From assembly GCF_000719095.1 (NCBI RefSeq), contig NZ_JOEH01000040.1, positions 1-50,636 of the forward strand: a DNA stretch of 50,636 nt, written 5' to 3'. Numbering within the stretch: position 1 is the stretch's first letter; every line of letters starts with the position of its first letter. The position numbers were made by a program, and so were the translations under genes. The notes under the pieces were generated by a model. That model searched no databases and had not been told where the DNA came from. It saw only the letters and a list, made by a program, of their open reading frames with translations. This document shows positions 39,641 to 50,636 of this stretch, piece after piece. This DNA comes from Streptacidiphilus jeojiense (GTDB lineage Bacteria > Actinomycetota > Actinomycetes > Streptomycetales > Streptomycetaceae).

Positions 39641-40471
39641 GTGCCCCTGCGGACGCTCGAAGGAGAGGTCGCCCTGATCACCGGCGCGGGCCGGGGGATC
39701 GGACGGGAGATCGCACTCGGCCTGGCCGAGGAAGGCATGCACCTGGGCGTGATCGGACGCCATCGGGAGACGCTCACGGAGACCCTGCGCGCCTGCGTGA
39801 AGCAGGGTGTGAAATGCGTCGCAGTCGCCGCCGACGTCACCCATCCCGGGGCGGTCCGGGAGGCGGTGCGCAGCGTGGAGCGCGACCTGGGCCCGGTCGG
39901 GCTGCTGGTCAACAACGCCGGACAGATCGACCGCGCCGAGGTGCCGCTGTGGGAGGCGGACCCGCTGCAGTGGTGGTCGGTCGTGGAGACCAATCTGCGC
40001 GGGCCCTTCAATATGATGCGGGCCGTGCTGCCGGGCATGGTGGAGCGCCAGCGCGGCCGGGTGGTCAACCTCAACTCCGGCTTCGCGCTGCGCCCGGAGT
40101 GGCGCTACTCGGCGTACGCCACCTCCAAGGCGGCGCTGCTGCGGCTGAGCGACAACGTCGCCGGACCGCTGCGCCCGCACGGGGTGACCGTGCTGGACAT
40201 CAGCCCGGGCGCGGTGGCCACCGAGATGACGGCGGGCATGCCGATGTTCGCGGACATGCTGCACTGGGGCAGCATCCCCCTGCTGGTCTCTACCGTCGCC
40301 GACGCGGCCCGGGGCCGTCTGGACCTGCTGCACGGGCGCTTCCTGCACCTGGGCCAGGACAGCATCCCGGAGCTGCTGGAGCAGGCGGGCCGGATCAGCG
40401 AGCACGACGCCAGGACGCTGCGGCTGCGCCCGTACAGCGAGGAGGACCCGCTCGCGCGGACCGGCGGCTGA
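39641..40471 (+). CDS. SDR-family oxidoreductase
   Basis: 276 residues from GTG 39641, with GAGAGGAG 6-14 nt upstream. TGAGRGIGREIALGLAEEGM (cofactor), VAADVTHPGAV, LLVNNAGQIDRAE, NLRGPFNMMRAVLPGM, catalytic Ser in LNSGFALRPEW and YATSKAAL (YxxxK). The C-terminus (SIPLLVSTVADAARGRLDLL, LHGRFLHLGQDSI) is longer than in typical FabG. Divergent from the dehydrogenase gene across 146 nt. Substrate unknown. Confidence 0.92.
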   Translation: MPLRTLEGEVALITGAGRGIGREIALGLAEEGMHLGVIGRHRETLTETLRACVKQGVKCVAVAADVTHPGAVREAVRSVERDLGPVGLLVNNAGQIDRAEVPLWEADPLQWWSVVETNLRGPFNMMRAVLPGMVERQRGRVVNLNSGFALRPEWRYSAYATSKAALLRLSDNVAGPLRPHGVTVLDISPGAVATEMTAGMPMFADMLHWGSIPLLVSTVADAARGRLDLLHGRFLHLGQDSIPELLEQAGRISEHDARTLRLRPYSEEDPLARTGG

Positions 40472-40484
40472 GCGCAGGGCCGAC

Positions 40485-42808
<2,324 letters not shown>

Positions 42809-42823
42809 AGGGGCCCGACGGCC

Positions 42824-44958
<2,135 letters not shown>

Positions 44959-44961
44959 CCC

Positions 44962-45504
44962 ATGGCCGAAGACGTCCAGCCCGACCAGGCCGGCCCGGGG
45001 CCGGTGCCCCAGCTCCCGCAGACGCGGACCGCACGACACCGGCGCATCGTGGACCTGCTGACCCGTCAGCCCATCCGCTCGCAGAGCCAGTTGGCGAAGC
45101 TGCTCGCGGACGACGGCCTCGCGGTCACCCAGGCCACGCTCTCCCGCGACCTGGACGAGCTGGGCGCCGTCAAGATCCGCAACCAGTACGGCAACCTGGT
45201 CTACGCCGTCCCGGCCGAGGGCGGCGACCGCACCCCGCAGGCGGCCGGCGGCGAGTTCGGCAACGAGGGCCGGCTGGCCCGGCTCGCCTCCGAGCTGATG
45301 GTCTCGGCCACCGCCTCCGGCAACCTGGTGGTCCTCCGCACCCCGCCCGGCGCCGCCCAGTTCCTGGCCTCCGCCATCGACCAGTCCGGCATCCACGAGA
45401 TCATCGGCACCATCGCCGGCGACGACACCGTCCTCCTCATCGCCCGCGACCCGGCCGGCGGCAACGCCCTCGCCGACCGCCTACTGGACCTGGCCCAGTC
45501 CTGA
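44962..45504 (+). CDS. argR: Arginine repressor
   Basis: 180 residues from ATG 44962. N-terminal winged helix: [37 protein letters not shown]; the C-terminal hexamerisation/arginine-binding domain contains [20 protein letters not shown] and [16 protein letters not shown] (GDDT arginine-binding motif). Autoregulatory repressor of the operon it ends, likely via the ARG-box candidate before argC. Confidence 0.95.
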   Translation: MAEDVQPDQAGPGPVPQLPQTRTARHRRIVDLLTRQPIRSQSQLAKLLADDGLAVTQATLSRDLDELGAVKIRNQYGNLVYAVPAEGGDRTPQAAGGEFGNEGRLARLASELMVSATASGNLVVLRTPPGAAQFLASAIDQSGIHEIIGTIAGDDTVLLIARDPAGGNALADRLLDLAQS

Positions 45505-45632
45505 CGGGATCGGCGTGGTAGCAGCCCCGCTCCGTACGGGCGCCGAACCGCCGCGCCACGACCCTCCGGCCCGCCGACGGGGTCCGCGGCGGATGTGTCG
45601 CTGGTTCATCGGCTGCCCTGCCCTTCGGTCGA

Positions 45633-45665
45633 GCCGGAATTGGTCTGTGCTGGTTCAGTTCCGGC
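45633..45665. promoter_or_regulatory. Inverted repeat after argR
   Basis: GCCGGAA (45633-45639) and TTCCGGC (45659-45665) frame a 19-nt loop. Could be a weak terminator of the arg operon or an operator of the following regulator; not distinguishable. Confidence 0.35.
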
Positions 45666-45705
45666 GGAGAGTCTGTCCGGTTCTCGGGTATCTTTCCAGT
45701 GCTGG

Positions 45706-45733
45706 TTTTTGCATGTAATTACCTGCATATAAA
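45706..45733 (+). promoter_or_regulatory. AT-rich palindromic operator/promoter of the XRE regulator
   Basis: TGCATGTAATTACCTGCA (45710-45727) is an 18-bp near-palindrome with one mismatched pair, preceded by TTTTT and followed by TATAAAAA. TATAAA (45728-45733) could be the -10 with the palindrome in the spacer, the layout of an autorepressed promoter. The remaining intergenic DNA (45505-45793) shows three GCTGGTT copies and nothing else clear. Confidence 0.55.
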
Positions 45734-45793
45734 AAGCTGGGTACTGGACCGGACTACCAGGGACCCCGGAGCTATGAGGGGGTTTGTCGACAT

Positions 45794-46693
45794 ATGGACG
45801 CCGGTGAGCTCGGACGGCTCTTGAAGGGCGCGCGCAGCAGGATCGACCCGGCCGACTGGGGCTTCCCGCCCCGGGAGGAGCGGCGGGGACGTCGGGTGAC
45901 CGGTCTGTCCCAGAGCCAGGTCGACCACCTGCTCATTCAACGGACGTGGCCCAGCAGTCGGTCCTGGCCGAGCGGGACGTTCGGTCGGCTGGAGCGGGGT
46001 CAGATGGACAGCCCGTCACCGGTGCTGCTGGACGACGTCGCTACGCTCCTGGGCCTGGACCAGCACGAATGGACCTGCCTCTACCTGTATGCCGGAGTCG
46101 AGAGGGGCCTTCAGCCGTTCGATCCGCAGGCTCCGGTGCGGGTGGGGCAGCACTGGCAGGCGGCCTTGGACGGCATCGAACACATGGCCTACATCACCGA
46201 CCCGTCCTGGCGGCTGCTCAGGTGGAACAGGCATTTCCCGAGCCTGTTCTCGGCCGAGCCCGATCCGCCGCGCCCGCCGGAGAACATCCTGCGCTGGATG
46301 ATGCTCAGTCCCCAGGCCCGGCGGATCCTCATGGACTGGGAGAAGGCATGGGCCCCGTACGCGCTGGCACAGCTCAGGGCGACCGTGCGGCAGCATCCGC
46401 AGTCCCAGGAGCTGCAGCGCCTGGAGGCCGAGATCCTCGCGGACCCGGACACCGGCCCCATCTACCGGAACCGGGACCGGGAGTACACGACCAACGACGG
46501 GGACCGGCGTCCGCTGCGCCACGAGGTCCTGGGGGAGGGGATGGTGAGCATGTGTCCGGCGCACCTCGGGTCGCGGGCCGTCCTCATGATCATCCCGTTC
46601 GAGCCCGGGGTCGTCGAGCCGCCGAAGAACCATGGGCGCCTTCTCGGACCGTCACGGGCGCTCTCGGCCGACCCGGTGCTCGCCACCCGCTGA
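45794..46693 (+). CDS. XRE-family regulator with MmyB-type ligand-binding domain
   Basis: 299 residues from ATG 45794. N-terminal helix-turn-helix (MDAGELGRLLKGARSRIDPA, GLSQSQVDHLLI, GTFGRLERGQMDSPSPVLLD, VATLLGLDQHEW), then the MmyB-like PAS-type domain: MAYITDPSWRLLRWNRHFPS, NILRWMMLSPQARRILMDWE and a terminal part with GEGMVSMCPAHLGSRAVLMI. Such regulators are common in streptomycetes, often next to oxidoreductases or biosynthetic clusters; here no obvious target follows. A palindrome 66-83 nt upstream suggests autoregulation. Confidence 0.9.
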   Translation: MDAGELGRLLKGARSRIDPADWGFPPREERRGRRVTGLSQSQVDHLLIQRTWPSSRSWPSGTFGRLERGQMDSPSPVLLDDVATLLGLDQHEWTCLYLYAGVERGLQPFDPQAPVRVGQHWQAALDGIEHMAYITDPSWRLLRWNRHFPSLFSAEPDPPRPPENILRWMMLSPQARRILMDWEKAWAPYALAQLRATVRQHPQSQELQRLEAEILADPDTGPIYRNRDREYTTNDGDRRPLRHEVLGEGMVSMCPAHLGSRAVLMIIPFEPGVVEPPKNHGRLLGPSRALSADPVLATR

Positions 46694-46925
46694 TGAATTC
46701 ACGGACAGTCAGTTCGCGGCGGCGAAAAGACATTCCTGCTCCCCTGTGCCGGCGGAATTTCATTGTCGCAATGAATGATGCTTGACCAAGAATCGCGCGC
46801 GTACCGGTTGTGCGGCCAACGGTCTTGCCGTGCAGGAGTCTTGACAGTGGGTCGGTGGTGCCCGACGCTCCGTATTGCGCGGTGACGGGTGCCTGACAGG
46901 CGGCCGACAGTCGAAGGGACCGGAG

Positions 46926-47954
46926 ATGGTTGCTCCTCCCACTGCCCCACCTGCCTCGCGACCCACCCTCGCCGAGGTGGCACGGAGGGCGGGGGTTTCC
47001 ACGGCCACGGCCTCCCGGGTGCTCAACCGCTCCGCGCCGGTCAGCGAGGACGCACTGGCGCGGGTGGAGACGGCCGTGCGGGACCTGGGGTACGTGCGCC
47101 AGCGGGCCCAGAGCGTCGGGGCGCGGGCGACCGGGGCGGTCGCCGTGGTGGTGTTCGAGGACATGATCCACTACTGGTCGGACGTCTTCTACTCACGGCT
47201 GCTGGTCGGGGTCGAGCGCGCGCTGCTCCACGGCGAGCAGGAACTGGTGGTGCTGACCGCGTCCCGGCGGGCCCGGCGCCCCTCGCTGCTGCGCTACCTC
47301 TGCGGCGGCCATGTGGACGGGGTGCTGCTGGTCGGGCCGCGCGGTGACGACTCGCTGCCGCGGCTGATCAGGGCGGCCGGCGTGCCGGTGGTGTCGCTGG
47401 GCCGGCCGATGGCCCCGGGGGACCTGCCCTACGTGGACGCGGACAACCTCGGCGGCGCGGCCGGTGCGGTGGACCATCTGCTCCGCTCCGGGCGGCGCAC
47501 CGTCGGCACCATCGCCGGGCCGCCGGACATGTCGGTCGGCGCGGACCGGCTGCGCGGCTACCTCCGCGCGGTGCGCGAGGCCGAGGGGCCGGTGCGGGAG
47601 ACCGTGGCCTACGGGGACTTCACCGTCGCCTCGGGGGAGCACGCCATGATCCGCCTGCTGGAGCTGCGCCCCGGGCTCGACGCGGTCTTCGCGGCCTCCG
47701 ACCTGATGGCCGCCGGCGCGCTCCGGACGTTGCAGCGGCTGCGGATCAGGGTGCCGGAGCAGGTCGCCCTGGTGGGGTTCGACGACGACGCGGTGGCCTG
47801 CCGGATCCGGCCGCTGCTGACCACGGTGCGGCAGCCGGTGGAGGAGATGGGCGCCCGGGCGGTGGCCGAACTGCTCGGGCAGGCCCGGGGATCGGGGCAG
47901 GACCAGGGGCAGGTCGTGATGGAGACCACGCTGGTCCTGCGCGACTCGGCCTGA
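46926..47954 (+). CDS. LacI-family transcriptional regulator
   Basis: 342 residues from ATG 46926, with GGGACCGGAG upstream. HTH at 13-60: PTLAEVARRAGVSTATASRV, then LNRSAPVSEDALARVETAVR (hinge). The periplasmic-binding-like core has VAVVVFEDMIHYWSDVFYSR, VDGVLLVGPRGD, PYVDADNLGGAAGAVDHLL, AVFAASDLMAAGALRTLQRL and VGFDDDAVACRIRPLLTTVR. It lies 200 nt upstream of the secreted xyloglucanase gene, with an operator-like palindrome between, so it likely controls plant-polysaccharide use, its ligand a xyloglucan-derived sugar (inference). Confidence 0.93.
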   Translation: MVAPPTAPPASRPTLAEVARRAGVSTATASRVLNRSAPVSEDALARVETAVRDLGYVRQRAQSVGARATGAVAVVVFEDMIHYWSDVFYSRLLVGVERALLHGEQELVVLTASRRARRPSLLRYLCGGHVDGVLLVGPRGDDSLPRLIRAAGVPVVSLGRPMAPGDLPYVDADNLGGAAGAVDHLLRSGRRTVGTIAGPPDMSVGADRLRGYLRAVREAEGPVRETVAYGDFTVASGEHAMIRLLELRPGLDAVFAASDLMAAGALRTLQRLRIRVPEQVALVGFDDDAVACRIRPLLTTVRQPVEEMGARAVAELLGQARGSGQDQGQVVMETTLVLRDSA

Positions 47955-47958
47955 CCCG

Positions 47959-48006
47959 CCGGCCGACTCACCGGCCGACTCACCGGCCGACTCAGCGACC
48001 GACTCA
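47959..48006. repeat. 12-bp minisatellite after the LacI gene
   Basis: Three exact CCGGCCGACTCA copies then one variant GCGACCGACTCA and a further partial copy, starting 5 nt after the stop. Four or more units of 12 bp; likely slippage-prone, possibly forming weak termination structure. Confidence 0.7.
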
Positions 48007-48058
48007 CCGACCGGATGTAGCTTTCATGCCCGCGGATCGGCTCAGCCCCTGGTGTGTG

Positions 48059-48071
48059 GCGAAGCGCTTGC
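48059..48071 (+). promoter_or_regulatory. LacI-type operator upstream of the xyloglucanase gene
   Basis: GCGAAGCGCTTGC holds the palindrome AAGCGCTT (48062-48069), the central shape of LacI-family operators. TTGACG at 48089 could be a -35. It sits 84-96 nt before the ATG. Confidence 0.5.
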
Positions 48072-48154
48072 ATGTCCCATAGGTCGGATTGACGTACCGT
48101 CAGCCGACTGCCTTCATGGGCGGGCCACCCCGGCACACCCAGAGGAGCCGCCCG

Positions 48155-50636
48155 ATGCGCCACCCACGCACCAAGGCCAGATCCATGCTCACCGTGCTGA
48201 CGACAGCCGCCGCCCTGGCCGTGGTCGGCCTGCTGCCGGGAGCGCTCCCGGCCCAGGGTTCGGCCCCGGACCGCACCGTCCAGCCGGAGGCCGTCACCGC
48301 CGCCGTCACCGCCGCCGTCACCGCCGCGGCCACCAGCCAGGCGTACAGCTGGAACAACGTGCAGATCGGCGGGGGCGGCTTCGTCCCCGGCATCATCTTC
48401 AACGAGGGCCGCTCCGGGCTGGTGTACGCCCGCACCGACGTCGGCGGCGCCTACCGGCAGGACCCGGCGACCGGCACGTGGATCCCGCTGCTGGACTCGA
48501 TCGGCTGGAGCGACTGGAACCTCAGCGGCGTGGCCAGCCTGGCCACCGACGCGGCCGACCCCAACCGGGTCTACCTGGCCGCCGGCAGCTACACCAACAG
48601 CTGGGACTCCAACGACGGCGCCATCCTGCGCTCCGACGACCAGGGCGCCACCTGGCAGCGCACCGTGCTGCCGTTCAAGGTCGGCGGCAACATGCCGGGA
48701 CGGGGGATGGGCGAGCGGCTGAGCATCGACCCCGACAACGACAAGGTGCTGTACTTCGGCGCCGAGAGCGGCAACGGCCTGTGGCGCAGCACCGACTACG
48801 GTGTGACCTGGGCCAAGGTCAGCTCCTTCCCCGACACCGGCCCCTACGCGCCCGACCCCACCGACACCACCGGGTACCAGAACGACCCCGAGGGCGTGCT
48901 CTGGGAGGTCTTCGACAAGGGCAGCGGCACGGTGAACGGGGTGACCAAGACGGTGTACGTCGGCGTCGCCGACAAGGCGCACAGCATCTACCGCTCCGAC
49001 GACGGCGGCTCCACCTGGACGGCCGTCACCGGGCAGCCGACCGGCATGATCCCGCACAAGGCGGTGCTCGACGGGTCCGGCGGCAACCTCTTCATCACCT
49101 ACAGCGACACCGGCGGCCCCTACGACGGCGCGCACGGCGACGTCTGGAAGTACGCCACCGGAACCGGGACCTGGTCCAACGTCAGCCCGGTGCCGTCCAC
49201 CGACACCAGCAACGACTACTTCGGCTACAGCGGTCTGACCGTGGACCGGGAGCACCCGGGCACGCTGATGGTGACCGCCTACAGCTCCTGGTGGCCGGAC
49301 ACCCAGATCTGGCGCAGCACCGACAGCGGGGCGACCTGGAAGCCGTTCTGGTCCTACAACGGCTATCCCACCCGGGTCGACCAGTACACCATCGACCTGA
49401 CCAAGGTGCCCTGGCTGACCATGAACGCCAATCCCTCGCCGCCGGAGGAGACCCCCAAGCTCGGCTGGATGACCGAGTCCCTGGAGATCGACCCGTTCAA
49501 CTCCAACCGGATGCTCTACGGAACCGGGGCCACCCTGTTCGGCAGTTCCGACCTGACCGACTTCGACGCCGGGAAGAAGATCACCATCGCGCCGGTGGTG
49601 CAGGGACTGGAGGAGACCGCCGTCAACGGGCTGATCAGCCCGCCGACCGGGGCCCCGCTGCTCAGCGCCCTCGGCGACCTCAGCGGCTTCCGGCACACGG
49701 ACGTCACCGCCGTCCCCGCCAAGACCTTCTCCTCGCCGAACTTCACCAGCTCCACCGGGATCGACTACGCCGAGACCAGCCCGAGCATCATCGTCCGGGT
49801 CGGTGACACCGCGTCGGGTTCCACCGAGAAGCACATCGGCTACTCCACCGACGACGGCGCGGACTGGTTCGCGGCCTCGTCCGAGCCGAGCGGGGTGACC
49901 GGCGGCGGCACCGTGGCGCTGGCGGCGGACGGCAGCGCCACGGTGTGGAGCCCGGCCGGGACCGGGGTCTACCACTCGACCGGGTACGGCAACACGTGGA
50001 GCGCTTCGACGGGCATTCCGGCCGGCGCCACGGTCGCCTCCGACCGGTCCGACCCCAAGACCTTCTACGGCTACTCGGGCGGGACCTTCTACGTCAGCAC
50101 CGACGCCGGGGCCAGCTTCACCGCCACGGCGGCGACCGGGCTGCCGAGCGCGGGCAACGTCCGCTTCAAGGCCCTGCCGGGGGTCAAGGGCGATGTCTGG
50201 TTCGCCGGCGGCCAGAGCGGCGGAACCTACGGCCTCTGGCACTCGACCAACGGCGGCGCGAGCTTCATCCGGGTCGCCGCCGTGGACCAGGCCGACAGCA
50301 TCGGCTTCGGCAAGGCGGCCCCGGGCCAGAGCTACCCGGCGCTCTACAGCAGCGCGCAGGTCGGCGGCGTCCGCGGGATCTTCCGGTCCGACGACGCGGG
50401 AGCGACCTGGGTGCGGATCAACGACGACCAGCACCAGTGGGGCTGGACCGGGGCGGCGATCACCGGTGACATGCGGACCTACGGCCGGGTGTACCTGAGC
50501 AGCAACGGACGGGGGATCCTCTACGGCGACATCGCCGGCGGGACCTCCACCTCCACGCCGACGCCCACGCCCACCACGACGCCCACGCCCACCCCGACTC
50601 CTACTCCCACGCCGACCCCCACCCCGACGCCGACCC
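48155..50636 (+). CDS. Secreted GH74 xyloglucanase, 3' end outside window
   Basis: 827 codons visible from ATG 48155 (AGAGGAG upstream); the frame runs off the edge. A signal peptide (RTKARSMLTVLTTAAALAVV, cleavage near AQGSA about 36) precedes an Ala/Val/Thr stretch, then a double seven-bladed propeller. GH74 motifs: YSWNNVQIGGGGFVPGIIFN, RTDVGGAYR with catalytic Asp95, ESLEIDPFNSNRMLYGTG with Asp446, and many Asp-box/BNR repeats (RSDDQGATW, RSTDYGVTW, RSDDGGSTW, RSTDSGATW, RSDDAGATW). It hydrolyses xyloglucan outside the cell. From 50555 the code is (TP)n, a linker probably leading to a cellulose-binding module beyond the window. Confidence 0.93.
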   Translation, partial: MRHPRTKARSMLTVLTTAAALAVVGLLPGALPAQGSAPDRTVQPEAVTAAVTAAVTAAATSQAYSWNNVQIGGGGFVPGIIFNEGRSGLVYARTDVGGAYRQDPATGTWIPLLDSIGWSDWNLSGVASLATDAADPNRVYLAAGSYTNSWDSNDGAILRSDDQGATWQRTVLPFKVGGNMPGRGMGERLSIDPDNDKVLYFGAESGNGLWRSTDYGVTWAKVSSFPDTGPYAPDPTDTTGYQNDPEGVLWEVFDKGSGTVNGVTKTVYVGVADKAHSIYRSDDGGSTWTAVTGQPTGMIPHKAVLDGSGGNLFITYSDTGGPYDGAHGDVWKYATGTGTWSNVSPVPSTDTSNDYFGYSGLTVDREHPGTLMVTAYSSWWPDTQIWRSTDSGATWKPFWSYNGYPTRVDQYTIDLTKVPWLTMNANPSPPEETPKLGWMTESLEIDPFNSNRMLYGTGATLFGSSDLTDFDAGKKITIAPVVQGLEETAVNGLISPPTGAPLLSALGDLSGFRHTDVTAVPAKTFSSPNFTSSTGIDYAETSPSIIVRVGDTASGSTEKHIGYSTDDGADWFAASSEPSGVTGGGTVALAADGSATVWSPAGTGVYHSTGYGNTWSASTGIPAGATVASDRSDPKTFYGYSGGTFYVSTDAGASFTATAATGLPSAGNVRFKALPGVKGDVWFAGGQSGGTYGLWHSTNGGASFIRVAAVDQADSIGFGKAAPGQSYPALYSSAQVGGVRGIFRSDDAGATWVRINDDQHQWGWTGAAITGDMRTYGRVYLSSNGRGILYGDIAGGTSTSTPTPTPTTTPTPTPTPTPTPTPTPTPT
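50555..50636 (+). repeat. Thr-Pro linker repeat within the GH74 gene
   Basis: ACNCCN codons alternate for the last 27 codons, giving a (TP)n linker of the kind that joins catalytic domains to carbohydrate-binding modules. Confidence 0.85.

Noticed and set aside
48292..48335. GCCGTCACC repeats near the GH74 start as a CRISPR or regulatory repeat
   Set aside because: In-frame codon repeat for (AVT)n in a signal-peptide-proximal linker.
47609..50434. 941-codon minus-strand frame across the GH74 gene
   Set aside because: The plus frame has signal peptide, GH74 motifs and a linker; the minus frame is a codon-bias artefact.

Overview
The window is high-GC, almost gap-free DNA with strong G/C preference at third codon positions. 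Gene content and order point to a streptomycete-type actinobacterium (Streptomyces, Kitasatospora or Streptacidiphilus); the genus cannot be fixed from sequence alone. From memory, the core genes (amidotransferase, FadR regulator, glutamine-synthetase-like gene, aldehyde dehydrogenase; infC-rpmI-rplT; rRNA methyltransferase; PAS kinase; pheST; argCJBDR) follow the SCO1615 to SCO1576 order of S. coelicolor.

Layout. 1-5640 is accessory DNA: the tail of a winged-helix protein, a very large P-loop NTPase that seems to lack its N-terminus, and a lower-GC Mrr-like restriction endonuclease, possibly a defence patch. 5728-15065 holds a 5'-nuclease with an internal duplication, an SDR, and two divergent operons: FadR regulator / class-I amidotransferase / S9 peptidase (minus) and glutamine-synthetase-like enzyme / aldehyde dehydrogenase / SDR (plus). 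The second set looks like a glutamylated-amine (polyamine or ethanolamine) catabolic module. 15134-21491 carries a lipoprotein plus glutathionylspermidine-synthase-like pair, a DUF2510 membrane protein, a PLP aldolase/racemase-fold enzyme, a class-A beta-lactamase-fold hydrolase, an SseB protein and a DUF1844 protein.

21492-29460 is the translation block: infC (ATC start, with a leader containing an intrinsic terminator), rpmI, rplT, an rRNA methyltransferase, an orphan PAS histidine kinase with a TTA codon, and pheST. 29569-35920 has pseudouridine breakdown genes (psuG-psuK), a MarR regulator with a clean operator, a HipA-like kinase-fold protein, a ketopantoate-reductase-like gene, two small unknowns and a divergent hemC paralogue.

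35930-38640 is the most unusual part: a phage-type small protein, two minus-strand tRNAs (an atypical Trp-CCA and a His-GTG), another phage/plasmid-type small protein, then a tandem array of five small paralogous genes of unknown function. Each of these five starts exactly 40 nt after the first base of a conserved CCGACGTGCG-type box. After it come 3-hydroxyacyl-CoA dehydrogenase and an SDR, then the arginine operon argCJBDR with a clear promoter. The right end holds an XRE/MmyB-type regulator behind an AT-rich palindrome, a LacI regulator, and a secreted GH74 xyloglucanase cut by the window edge inside a Thr-Pro linker.
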